Both the position numbers and the translations under genes were made by a program. The notes below the pieces were generated by a model. That model made no database searches. It was not told the DNA's origin and was given only the letters and a program-made list of their open reading frames with translations. Of a stretch of 64,000 bases of DNA, positions 1-11,592 are shown piece after piece. The stretch covers positions 84,410,862 through 84,474,861 of the forward strand of contig NC_080584.1 of the NCBI RefSeq assembly GCF_029962835.1, read 5' to 3'. This DNA comes from Magnolia sinica. Taxonomy: Eukaryota > Streptophyta > Magnoliopsida > Magnoliales > Magnoliaceae. Position 1 is the stretch's first letter, and every line of letters begins with the position of its first letter.

Positions 1-76
1 TTAATCATCTGTTTTCTTCCTTTTTATACAAGAAAATGGCTTTCTAATTTAAATCCTTAAATGAATCTATTTGAAG

Positions 77-1333
77 GTATATCTGGTGATGATGTGGAGG
101 AGAATAGGGCAGCTGTGAAGGAAGAATTGGCTGCTGCCTATAGGAGTAACATTGCTGAGAAGCTGAAAAGGGAGCTTAAAGGGATTGAAATTCAAGGGGG
201 AGAGATCGTAAATGATAAAAAGATGGGGAGATGGACAACATCATGGTGGGACCAGTTCACAGTCTTGATGAGGAGGGGCGTGAAAGAAAGGAAACATGAG
301 GTGTTCTCCCCCCTCAAGTTTGGCCAAGTAATAGTGGTCGCTTTGCTTGCAGGTCTTTTATGGTGGCGATCTACCCTTGACCACATTCAAGATCAGGTAT
401 CAGAACCCAGATATATCTTCTTCTGTTTTTATTAATTTATTATTATTATTTTTTTCAATAGAAGAAAATTGAAGCTGTGGTTGCAAGTTCTCTTATTAGG
501 AAAGCCCGTGAAATAGAACTCTCAGGACTATGTAAAAACCAACTAAAGAGTGTAAATCAAACTTGATTTCTATAAAGCAAGGGAAATATTGTGTAGAGAA
601 ATATTAAAATTAGCAACCAAACATGAGTTTTATTATCCTTGTAAAGTGTTCGTTCTCACGCTTTTTCCTGTCAACACAGATTGGGCTCCTTTTCTTCATC
701 TCTGGATTTTGGGGCATGTTCCCTGTCTTCCAGGCTATCTTCACCTTCCCTCAAGAGCGTGCAATGCTGACAAAAGAGAGGTCTTCAGGCATGTATAGGC
801 TCTCCTCTTACTTCATGTCGAGGATGGTTAGTGACATGCCAATGGGGCTTGTCCTTCCAACCATCTTTGTAACCATAGTCTATTGGATGGGAGGCCTCAA
901 CCCAAACGCAGGCAACTTCTTCCACACCCTCTTTGTGATACTCCTCGGCGTCGTAGTCGCAGAGGGTCTTGGTCTTGCAATTGGAGCCATGGTTATGAAC
1001 CTCAAGAACGCCACAACACTCGGCTCCGTCATCATGCTCGCATTCACTCTCGCTGGAGGATACTATGTGCAAAATGTTCCGGTCTTCATTGCTTGGTTTA
1101 AGTATCTCTCTCTCAGCCAACACGTCTTTAAGCTCCTAATCGGATCACAGTTCACTGCCGATCAGATGTACCCGTGTGGACCCAATGCATCATGTCCAGT
1201 CAGTGAGTTCCCTTCAATAAAAAGCATTGGATTCGACGGACAAGCAATCTCTGCGGTCGCATTGCTGGTAATGTTCTTCGGCTACCGGCTGATCGCTTAT
1301 CTGGGATTGATGAGGGTTGGGGTTTCGAGTTAA
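77..1333 (+). CDS. ABCG half-size transporter, C-terminal (transmembrane) part, 5'-truncated by the window
   Basis: Two exons are visible, 77-396 and 680-1333, joined in phase 0 at CAG|GTATCAG and CAACACAG|ATTGGG. The first exon probably starts after the acceptor TTTGAAG at 70-76, because an in-frame TAA at 58-60 closes the frame just upstream. About 324 residues are readable. They begin with the linker after the nucleotide-binding domain, then the hallmark [20 protein letters not shown] amphipathic segment. The ABC2-type membrane domain follows, with about six hydrophobic segments, the FTFPQER and [14 protein letters not shown] motifs, AGGYYV, and a last extracellular loop with two Cys and an N-x-S site (CGPNASC). 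The motifs fit the plant ABCG9/14/21/25-like half-transporters, which work as dimers in the plasma membrane exporting hormones or lipids; the substrate cannot be told here. The Walker A/B half must lie left of base 1. No frameshift is seen, so it looks functional. Confidence 0.93.
397..679 (+). other. Intron of the ABCG gene
   Basis: The 283-bp intron has a GT donor at 397 and an AG acceptor at 678-679, with a T-rich stretch before the acceptor. It lies between DHIQDQ and IGLLFF of the protein, and the reading frame continues without a shift. Confidence 0.88.
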
Positions 1334-1817
1334 AAAGGCCAAAAAGCACTGATTTTCTCTAGCCTGTAAGATCTATTAACCTCTTTAAAACTTAGGGAAA
1401 GGAAAACGAAAAACAAAAAAACGAAAAAAAAAAAAACAAAAAACAAAACAAAAAACAAAATACAAAAACAAAAACAAAAAAAGAGCTTCTATGGAGGTGG
1501 GAGAAATCATGTCCATGCCAGAGATTGTGTTGTGTTGTTAGGATTTTTAAGCTTTCTTGGTTTCTTCTAGCCAGGCTTTTTTTTTTTTTTTTGGTGAGAG
1601 ATTGGCTGTGTAAAGGTCGATTTGTTTTTTTTTTTTTTTCTTTTCTTCTCTTTTCTTTTTAGTGATATAGGGTGGTTGGTTAGTTTATTTGTATAAACAA
1701 ATGGAAGTTTTATGGAAGCTAAGGAAGAGATGAGAGGAAGACATGACAGAAGAAACGAAGAAGATGACGAACTCAGTCCTATGCAAGTTGATCTTGTTCC
1801 CTATACATTTACTATTG

Positions 1818-1849
<32 letters not shown>

Positions 1850-2068
1850 TTTTTTCTTTTTTTTTTTTCCTTCATTTTTTAAAAAAACATTCTCTTTATC
1901 GTATGCGGTTCTTCAAAAATCTAATGGTTCGGATCTTTCAAACCCAGGATTGAAGACTCGTCCGAGTTAACTCGGACTGACTCGTCTGGTCTAGTACGAC
2001 ATCACAAATCAGATTTTACAATGGAATTTTGATTGTACTTACCGCCATCATTGTAGAGATGGATGGTC
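1334..2068 (+). other. 3' flank of the ABCG gene, with A-rich and T-rich low-complexity tracts
   Basis: No gene is seen. The stretch after the TAA stop holds an A/C-rich tract (about 1400-1482), several poly-T runs, and a (TTTC)n/T tract at about 1816-1870. The first part is probably the 3' UTR, but I cannot place a polyadenylation site. Confidence 0.5.
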
Positions 2069-2070
2069 TT

Positions 2071-2190
2071 AGTGGGCCCACTGTGATGTATATATTTTAT
2101 CCACACCGTCCATTCATTTTGAAATGTCATTTTAAAGAATGAGCCTTATGTGGACCACACCATAGAAAGCATTGAAACTAAAAAAACCTA
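2071..2190 (+). repeat. Foldback repeat family, left arm only
   Basis: It reads GTGGGCCCACTGTGATGTAT, then the CACACCGTCCATTCATTTTG block and a GTGGACCACACCATAG block, in the same order as the left arm of the full copies (for example 49578-49990). The centre and right arm are missing. Confidence 0.7.
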
Positions 2191-2413
2191 TAGATTTTTT
2201 TGGATTTAATTCATATTTTGGCATATGAAATTAGATTATATTTTAAATCCAATGAACAAATTGAATTCGATACATAAATCGTGACAAGACTGACGACTCT
2301 TATAACATAACAACCTTAACCCCTATTATATTACAACCATGCATCGCTAGACAACCTCCACCCATATAACAGGATAACCATAACCCCATATAACATGACA
2401 ACTATGACATATA

Positions 2414-2415
<2 letters not shown>

Positions 2416-2508
<93 letters not shown>
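2416..2508. repeat. (TA)n microsatellite, about 93 bp
   Basis: Nearly pure TA dinucleotide tract. Open frames through it only encode I/Y repeats and are not genes. Confidence 0.97.
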
Positions 2509-2509
<1 letters not shown>

Positions 2510-3536
2510 CAATCTCGAACCTTACTATATTACAACCACGACTCATACACATGGTTGTAATGGTAATGTAGTAAGGATTGTGGTTGTCAGGTTGATGTAA
2601 TTAATAACTTGATTATTTTTAAATAATAGGAGTTGAGGCCCACAATAGAGTGATCTGTTCCGTCCACCTTATCGGCCAGCACATCTACTTCTAACAAACA
2701 TTACGGTGAGCTTGGAAAGTTTCAAGAATAGGTGCCATTATCACCATTATTTTCTATTAATGAGATCTGGATCAGGCTGATATTAATTGGGCCATAGCCC
2801 TAAAATGACACGGAAAAAAGGATGGGCTGTGTAGATTATACATGTACATTAATGTCGGCCCCACGAGTTGGACTTTGCCCATGCCCAAAAAAGCTTTTGT
2901 CCACATTACTTTCTTAGCGTACAACTACTGAACCAAGGACAAAGGTATTTTGGTCCAAAAAATTTTCAAAATATTTGGAAGGTAAAACCTCTTTCGAGAA
3001 TTTGACTAAACATCAATGCCAGTGCAGTCAAAATCCCTCTTACAGTTGGAGATGATTCATCCTAACTTGGTCAAAATCCCTTTTACAATGGAAGATGATT
3101 CATACTAGCTTGGTCAGGTCTTGACTAAACTGACGACCAATAGGTCGACATGACTCAAGAAAACCTTGTTCAAAGCTGTTCAAGAAATGGAATTAGACTA
3201 ATTAAACTGCTTCTTCTTCTTTTCTTTTCTTTTTTTTGTCTCTAACCGTCTATTATAGAAGGGCCCATCAGTGGTGAAATTTCCTGGCCATCGCCAACCT
3301 ATGGTGGGGACCAGTTGCCCTTAACCATTTAAAGATTGGGTCCAAGAAACACGAACACGTTACAGTTTCACCTTGTTGGATGGATGCAGCCCCTATATAT
3401 GGAGCTTGGACAAGGAAGGAAATTTTCCTGTGGCCGGATCAAGTACACATGAACATGATAATCGATTCCGATGGGCTCCACCATTGATTGGCCATTTGTT
3501 TGGGGCTCGGCACCGAAGTGGGTGGGGCCCTGACTG
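2509..3536. other. Intergenic DNA, no gene recognised
   Basis: I see no coding frame with codon structure, no RNA gene and no clear repeat boundary. Short phrases such as CTTGGTCAAAATCCC (about 3025-3115) occur twice, suggesting decayed repeat DNA. Confidence 0.4.
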
Positions 3537-3957
3537 CGGGGCCCACTGTGATGTATGTGATTACATCCATGCTGTCCATCCATAGTGAAAGCTCATTTTA
3601 GGGCATGATCTTAAAAAGATGAAGCAGATCCAAATCTCTTATGGACCATAGTACAGGAAATAGTCGTAATTGACCATTAAAAACTTCTTGTGGGCCACTA
3701 AAGTTTTGGATCAAGATGATATTTCTGTGGTCTCTTCATCTAAGTCTTTGTGACCTTATCAACAGATGTGATGATAAACAAACATTCCGGTGGAATCCAT
3801 GAAGTTTTTAATGGTGGGGATTTATTCACAACTGTTTCCTGTGGTGTGATCCACCTAAGATTTGGGTCCCCTTCATTTTTGGGATCATGCAATAAAACGG
3901 GCTTTCAAAATGGTTGGACGGTGTGGATTTGAGGCACATACATCACGGTGGGCCCCA
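3537..3957 (+). repeat. Foldback repeat family, full-length copy
   Basis: It starts GGGGCCCACTGTGATGTATG and ends with the inverse, ACATACATCACGGTGGGCCC. Inside lie the paired blocks GCAGATCCAAATCTC / GATTTGGGTCC and ACCATTAAAAACTTC / GAAGTTTTTAATGGT, so most of the element is an imperfect inverted repeat around a central GTTTTGGATCAAG...CCTTATCAACAG segment. Confidence 0.85.
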
Positions 3958-5150
3958 AAGTTAGGGGTCCCACGTACCCTCCCGGGTGGATCCGGAAATA
4001 CACCGAAGCCGCGCCCATTTGTTTGCCGCTGATTAAAGGGTTAGGATTATCAAGTGTACCTTACATTCGTGATGATCAGTGAAGTGACAGTCCATCTCGA
4101 CGGGTTATATAATAGGAGGAGCACATGAAAACCTTTTCTTTCAGTAGGCGCTGGCCAAATAACTACAGGATGTCTACTCCACTTCAATTCACCATTTAAA
4201 ACCTAATAGGGAAGGATTTTCAGCAAAGGGTTCAGCATTGCGGTGGAACCCAGTCGCAGTTACGGTACACAAGAGTCACTGATTTGGGTTCCATTTATTA
4301 AAATAAACAAAATTTAAGGTCCAATAATTAGCCAAGCAATTGAATTTTTTTAATTATATTATTATTATTATTATTTTAAAACTCCTAAATAATGCCATTT
4401 AAAAAATAAAAAAAAAAACAGGTAGGTCTCTCTCTAAGGTAGGCCTACGTGATGAATAGGTACATATGGTTGTACTTCCAAATTCAAAGGCAACAAGATG
4501 GATGATCAAGATTCATGAACAAAACTCTTGAGATAATATGAGAATTATAGTAGGGGGCCTGAATGGTGGATGGTCTAGATCTATGATTAGCCATTTCTAA
4601 AAAGTGATCTGGAACGTTTATTTAGTTGGTCATGTACTAATGGGCCGTTTTTCCCCGAATCTATGAGTATGATAATTTATATACATGCACCCACCAATTG
4701 CCAACTTACCACATATCAAACTCAAATTAAACTATATTTTACCCTGGTAGCTAATTAACAAAACATTACACTGGACTGATATATTTACTAAGCATTAAGA
4801 AGAGATGCGATGGATGGACGGACATGTTGAAGGATAGTTAGTGGTCCTAATTATATCTAAAAAAAACATAAATCTATTAATCACTTATAATCAATTAGTG
4901 TTGTTTGAATGTCTTCAATCTGTGCAGAAATATGGGAGTTTGATCGATCGTTCGAATAGGCTGCTCGATCGATTGAGTGAACCCTGAATTAGACAAATTG
5001 GTCTCTAGATAGTTTTGGACAGGTTTGATCGATCGTCCTTGGAGGTTCGAGCAATCGAGATAATTCAAAAAATTCATGTTAACTCTATGGACACTTTTGA
5101 GCATGTTTGATTGATTAAACATGGTGGGTTCAATTAATCAGGGGTTCCTC
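3958..5150. other. Intergenic DNA with AT-rich tracts and a GATCGATC-rich patch
   Basis: No gene is recognised. A (TTA)n-like tract lies at about 4350-4376. At about 4939-5057 the palindromic word GATCGATC and close variants (TCGATCGATT, GAGCAATCGAG) recur at intervals. This resembles the palindromic words inside the copia-type LTRs of this window and may be LTR debris. Confidence 0.4.
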
Positions 5151-8015
5151 TGTAACACCCCGAACATTTCAATACCCGAGTATTGAAAGTTCTCGAGCGT
5201 TACTAAGAAATTAACTCATATGTATCTGTATAGGATGTAAATCTAACCGTTGGGAATGATTCCCACTCACAAAACAGGTCATCCGACCATTGATCATATG
5301 GATTAATATACGTACATTCCCTTAAGTCAAATCAATGGATGATCTTGCATCCATAAATATTTGGAAATAAGTTCTTTCATAAGAAATGCATAAAAACACG
5401 ATCATAATCGTGTAGAACAGTTTAGATTTCACAAAACTTGCACATCTGCAATAATTACAAAAATACCACTAAACTGAACCCCTAAATTCAAGAACACATG
5501 ATTCCCACTATCCTTTTGGCGTAAAAACTTATACCAGGCCTAAGTATCATGAATGAACCCTATATGACAAACATCAGCCGTTGGATCAGCTTGATCGGGG
5601 GTTAACATGAATATTCCTTCAAACATGGGCCACCCAACCTTTGGATACGCCTCAAATTTGGGCTTAGCCCTTAAAATGGATGGAAAAAACAAATGGATAG
5701 AGTGGATTTCTGAAGAACATCATGGTGGACCCCACCCTACATTGTGCGCATACACAGTAGGGAAACACCAGTCGCGCACCGAACAGCCAGTTGGGTCAAA
5801 CCACGTTTGACCCGACGAACTACTCTCACCTTTTGAATCCTGCCTATAACGCCCTGAATTTCGAGGGTCGAGCAAAGCTCTACTCCTAAGATCCAACACA
5901 TCACTTATGTAATATGGATAATGATGTTCAGATTTCGCCCATATTAATGAGTTAAACATGAGTGAGATTATACTAAAACAGTATATCATACTTCGGATAT
6001 AATTAAATTAAGCAAGCAGAAGTTTGAAACATATATATTTAAACATGTGGGTATTTCACAGACCTCCGGAGTATGAGTACGTAACCGGGTTTAATATATA
6101 CATGAATTGTTTCAAAATATATAAAATGTGAAAATATAAGGTGTCCAACTAAGCCAATTATCCCTGAAGTCCCTCGCATCGGCACGAGGTGTACATCGAC
6201 CTGCCCAAGAGTTGAAAGTAGGAGAATTCTTCCTCTTCATCCGTAAAGTCTTGCTCCGTCGCAAAGACTTCATCAGCACCTGCATCTAAACTAGAGTCTG
6301 GTTGGTGTTTTAAAATACCGTCCCAAGCGAAAATGAGTAGCTAACTCAGTGGTACTATAAAGCAAAAGTTAACATGTTATCAACTCAAATAAGCAGTAAT
6401 GATAAAGCAACATAATAATAATTTCCTAACTACTCTTGTTAATGTAGGAATGGAGTACAAGTAATGATGTATGCTCTCATGCCAAAGCTTCTTCACAAGC
6501 GACTCTGGTAACTTATTTCGCATATGACAGTACTCCCTCAAAACAGTGCAACTTCATACTAAAAGCAACTAATGCAATGCGATGTATATTCGTGTTAATC
6601 GAGTACTTAGTTAAGCTTATTCATACAGTAGGTTTGGGAAGCTAGGGTACCTCCCTTTATATCATTGATCCGAACTGAAGGATTCATCTAGGGTCGTCAA
6701 TCCTAGTTAAGCACATATGATAGGCATAAACACGGTGTCCCATACCACCATGCCCTACTTACGAGTCTTAATTACTCACTAGCCACTATGGGGAGGCTCG
6801 TTACCACAGCGTAGGCCAACAACTCGACCACGGTGTCCCATACCACCATGCCCGGCTCATGAGTCTTAGCGGATCGTGGTACCATGGTTAAAGAGGGTCT
6901 TTACATTGATGAGGGTACCTTAAATTCAAGCAGTAGTGTCCAAACATAGTAAACATACAACAGGCCAATCGGTTTGTTAAGCAAGTTCGATTGGTACGGG
7001 CACACGCTGACTTAATCGACATAGAGTACATAAGCACCCCGCGTGGCCTAACCACTGTCGACAATCTTCGTGTGACCCGGATTCATCGAATTTTTCCAAT
7101 GTGACGTGACTAATTCGGCCACCCAAATAGGGAAGGTTACCGATTGCCTTGGCCACGTTGTAGCCCCAATCTTACTCAGATGCAGCAAACAAACACATGT
7201 GATAATCATTTTAGAATTTAACAAATAATCCGAGTAAATTCTTCATTTGAGTATTTCATCAAACACATTGATCATGTTACCAAACACTTGCATTTTATCC
7301 ATAAATTTACGTAAAGACAAATATGTATATGAAAGAAACTATACATATATATGCATAAGGCAATAAAGAATCCTATCTTAATACTTGGAATAAGTATAAA
7401 ATATCAACAATTTCTCATTCAGACAATTCAACAAACACTTAGATTATACTTCACCAAATACATAGACTAGGTTAGTTACAATAAATATTTTAGTAATTCC
7501 TTATACGGATAGATCAACGTATATATAACGAAGATTAACCCTAGATCGGCAATCATGGCAAGCACAAATCATATTCAAATGCTCATTCAAACATTTTAAC
7601 AAACACATGAAATGCATCTTTTACTCAACACATACATGTATATTATACAAAAATCGGCGTATCTAAGACAACACAGCAGCAATCAAGTTAGACATAAACC
7701 ATTAACTGACATTGAGAGCATTGATAACCATAACCTAAGAGTTTATTATCCTCACCTTTCATCGGGATGCTCGATTCGGACTCGGTCCAAACTCTATGTG
7801 TCCGAAAACAAAACGTTAAGCACCTAAATGACGTAAGAGGTTAGCTAAATCGATAGACTATCAACCTGAATTTCTACAACGACTTTAGGGTTAGGTTTTC
7901 TTACCCAAAATCGTAGCCAAAACAGGTTATGTAGCGTGACGGGACGGAGATTCGGTGCGTGGAGTCGTGGGGGAGGATTCCTGCAACGATCTCCCAGAAT
8001 CTCTCTTCTCTCTTT

Positions 8016-8069
<54 letters not shown>

Positions 8070-8905
8070 TAGGGGTTTGAGAAAATTTGTATATGAGAGA
8101 GGTAGGGTGAGATAAGGGCTATTTATAAGCCCAGAAGATATGCAAATTGCCCCAGGGCCACTATATACATAAGTTATATCCTTTGGGCAGCTATTTTCAA
8201 CAAATAGGGGTCACAAGGAAACCCACTACTCACCAACGTCACAGGGTATGTTCCTTGACAATGGATCTACACCAGGACGTGATTTCGGTACGATTGGATG
8301 GGCCGATCGATCGTGGAGAACCTGTATCAGATCAACGGTCATACTTACTCAATCGGGGCCACAGTTATACGGATATGTGCAGGAAAATTTCCTTTTCCCA
8401 TGGGTGAAGTTTGGTCAGAAACTGACGGTCTGAATTCTTCAACTTGACGCGAGAGCGAACGGCCCAATTCACTTAAGTTCCAACTCATTTTCTAAAGATA
8501 TTCACGTTTCTCACGCACTTCACTCGGGGCTCAAGTTGTACATTTCTGGACACTATCTGGGCTTGATTCCTGTGATGGCTGTCAAGCCCAGTAGGATGGT
8601 TATAGTCTTATAGTTTCACGGTCATCGGACCCTCGACGTATGGTCCAGGTCTGATACGGGGTTTCTGTGTACTCCCGAGAGCGACAGGCTCTTGGAATTT
8701 CTCTTAGGTCTTTAAGATACGTTGAGTCAGTGGTATTAATGATTTTAGGCCTTCTCATTTGTAGAAATGGTGGCCCGAGCTTAATTCGCTGATTATTTGG
8801 TACTTTAATTAAATCCCGTCTAAATTACACGACAGGATGTGGTCCTTGGTTGTTCTGCTTGAGGTTGTACTCCGGTCTTTGTACAGATTTTTTTGAGACG
8901 TTACA
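5151..8905 (-). mobile_element. Solo-LTR-like block, TGTAAC...GTTACA, 3.75 kb
   Basis: The block begins TGTAACACCCCGAACATTTC and ends GAGACGTTACA, so both ends carry the terminal TGTAAC inverted repeat typical of long Ty3/gypsy LTRs. Read on the minus strand it starts TGTAACGTCTC and ends CGGGGTGTTACA, the usual orientation of such LTRs. There is no coding capacity. It holds a duplicated phrase (CACGGTGTCCCATACCACCA at 6731 and 6829), a CT microsatellite, and a fragment of the host-wide GGGCCACC...GTGGACCCCACC repeat near 5626-5740. The flanks (TCCTC left, CTGCT right) show no clean 5-bp duplication, so the solo-LTR reading is probable, not proven. Confidence 0.55.
8021..8067. repeat. (CT)n microsatellite
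   Basis: About 47 bp of nearly pure CT within the LTR-like block. Confidence 0.95.
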
Positions 8906-10560
8906 CTGCTAGTGGATGTCTCTGTAAATGACGACTGTTCACTAGACGAAAGGTAGGCCAACTAGATCGACCCAGATGGATGATCTGAACCTTCCATTCG
9001 AAGCGAAATGGGCCACCGACCAAGACCCGACAGAATCTCGTTGAAAACTAACCAGGAGGCATCCCCAACCATCCGCTGCGTCTAACTGTCGTGGAGAATT
9101 GGATTCGATGGTCCACGCCGAGCCCAGATCAATGACCTCTTCCTCTGGGTCCGATCTTCGCAAGGAATCTAATGGAGGGTGCGAATTTAATGAAGACTCA
9201 AGATTGCGGGCCCCACTGACATCACTGCAACCAACAATTCGCAATAAAGCCTCCCGCGTCTGAAATTCAAAAGGACAACATATGTTCAAAGACCTGGTGG
9301 GCCACATCCAAGAGCATCCGAGATGATCAGAACCATCTAAGAACCCGTAGAAGGAGATCCGACTACCATCGAGGAGAGTTCAGTGTTGCTGGAATCCTAG
9401 AAACGTCGTGAAAACAGGGGTCACAGAGTGGCGTATCTCTCATACCGCATAAGGTTTATGCACGCCATCTTCTTGCACAAGAAGAATCTGGAAGGCCTCT
9501 CGTGACCATGAGGACAGGAAAGAAAGAAAAGAAAACAAAGAAGAAAGATGGGAGAGGAAAGAAGAAGGAGAGAAAGTGAGGAAACCATATGGCAGCAGGA
9601 AGGAGAGGAAGAAAACGGGAAAGGGTTTTCGATAGCTTGCTGATTGTCGAGTCAATCCAAACAAAGGTAAATCCATACTCAATCCTTCCTATCCTCTAGA
9701 TCCTCTCCTTTCTTTCTTTTCCAGATGGTTGATTCAAGATCACCAGGACCGAGTCGAAACGAGTCGACTCGACTAGAAAGTTTAAGTGTAGACTCGAGTC
9801 GAGTCGGGATAAGGTTACAACTTCTTAAACTCATACAAATACGATGGTAAGACACGTCCTAAAACTAGAAAAATTTTGATACATAACCATAAACATATGA
9901 GAAAGATTCTGCATAAGATCTAACCATTCAGATAGTGAAAACACTAGGTTAAACTTCGATCCACAATACTGATTCACACTCAAAGAAGGATCCGACATCA
10001 AAGGTGAGGGTTTTATCCTTTAAGCTTACACTAATTTAAGTTATTAAATTTATCCTACATTTTCATGTTTATAAAGATGCAAATTATCCTGCCTTTTCAT
10101 ACCTTTAATGATGTGAATTATCTTACCTTTCTATACTTTTAATGATGTGAATCATCCTACCTCTCATATTTATATTTTTCTAGGAATTATCCTATCAATT
10201 GATTCAGTTATTATCATTACAATTATTGGCCCTGCGGGGATTATGACATCATGTCAAATACAATTGATTTCTCTGAATTTATGTGAGGTCATGTATACAA
10301 GACTTGTCCCTGCCTCGTTTCTTTATTTGAGTTGACCCTCCCACTCGTCTCTATATTTAATTAGCCATTGTCACTCTCCTTATTATTGAGTTGACCATTG
10401 TCACTCTTCTCTTATTATGTTGGCCATTGCCACTTTTGTTGAGTTGACATTGTCACTCTTCTCTTTATTATGTTGGCCTTGTGCCGTCTATCTTTACGGC
10501 TTGGGCATGTGTCTTGCTATTCCAGAACCTCCATACTTCAGTTGATATTCTTTATGATTC
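8906..10560. other. Unassigned intergenic DNA
   Basis: No recognisable gene. A purine-rich GAAAGAAAAGAAAAC stretch lies at about 9510-9620. Repeated GAGTCGACTCGACT words occur at 9753-9808, and degenerate repeats of TTGACCATTGTCACTCTTCT at about 10390-10475. An antisense open frame at 8942-9307 has no recognisable domain and is not called. Confidence 0.35.
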
Positions 10561-11592
10561 AGATTCAACTATATTTGTTATGATTCAGTTTATATTCCCT
10601 ATAAGTGCAAGTGATGTGTAAGATGTATCATAATTAGTGATTCAAATATCCTATCATGGACGTAATGCGCTCTGGGTAGAGACCCTCTTGGGCACGTAAG
10701 TCCTTGAGCCTTCAGGTAGTGGTGCACAAATCGATGTGTGTAATTCACAAATGCAGTGTCACATCACTCCGAAATTTAATGTCGCAAATAGTTGCTTTAT
10801 GAACAAATTATGTTACGTAAATCACACAGCCTATGTGTTGTGCGCTCTGAGGAGTTCTCGTAACTTTACGGTAACATTGGATATGCCGGCGAATATCCGC
10901 ATAGTGAGAGTGTGGGTCGAGCTGGTTATATATAAATCATATTCCACAATGTGATGATCACTACGTATGATGAACCGCACATACTTTGCTAGACATGCAT
11001 CTCATGTAGGTTGTTTGCGCATTCTGATATCCTCGTATTAGTAGACTACGGGACATATCAGAACCCTTTACGTTACTTTTGTGAATATCTTGGATTATTG
11101 TTAATCTTAAAGGATAACCATCACTATGAGTAGGGCATTGACCCTCTCCCAACCGTACAGATGATGCAGGTGACATACAGATTGAAGACTTAAAGGACTA
11201 CTTTTCCTATAAAAGATTATCTTGAAAGACTAAGAAGACAATTTTATTATTTAGTTTTATACTTTCGTTGTGAACTCTTATGTTGTAATAAACCTCCCAT
11301 TATGAGGTCATTTAATTATTCTTTTAGTCTAATGAAATATAGTCAATACTGTTGATTTTATTCTTATGAATGTTACCTTCATGAATATATTTGGATGTGA
11401 CCCAATAGAAAAAAATAATAAGGTGTGATTTTCTAAAGTATCCAATTTATACATCATTAACACCCGGTTTCCTCGAGCATGAATACAAACTCTAGCCGTG
11501 AAAATAATTAATGTTGATTGATCGATGCTTAAATCTATGGCGTGCACAATTTTGCGTAATTGCACGGTTTGTTTCCTATTTCGGATGTAACA
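10561..11592 (+). mobile_element. Probable LTR fragment ending GATGTAACA
   Basis: The block ends TTTCGGATGTAACA, the usual 3' terminus of long Ty3/gypsy LTRs, and abuts the start of the copia debris that follows. It contains noncoding text of LTR style (CTCTGGGTAGAGACCCTCTTG, GCGAATATCCGCATAGTGAG). The left boundary is not defined. Confidence 0.35.

Noticed and set aside
785..1123. Antisense open frame of 112 aa across the ABCG exon
   Set aside because: It is a shadow of the ABCG coding strand, which has clear family motifs and splice sites.
5720..5989. 89-aa minus-strand frame
   Set aside because: It lies inside the solo-LTR-like block across a host-repeat fragment, with no domain.
8942..9307. 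Minus-strand open frame of 121 aa
   Set aside because: No recognisable domain, no splice or promoter context, and the composition is like the surrounding GGGCC-rich repeat text.
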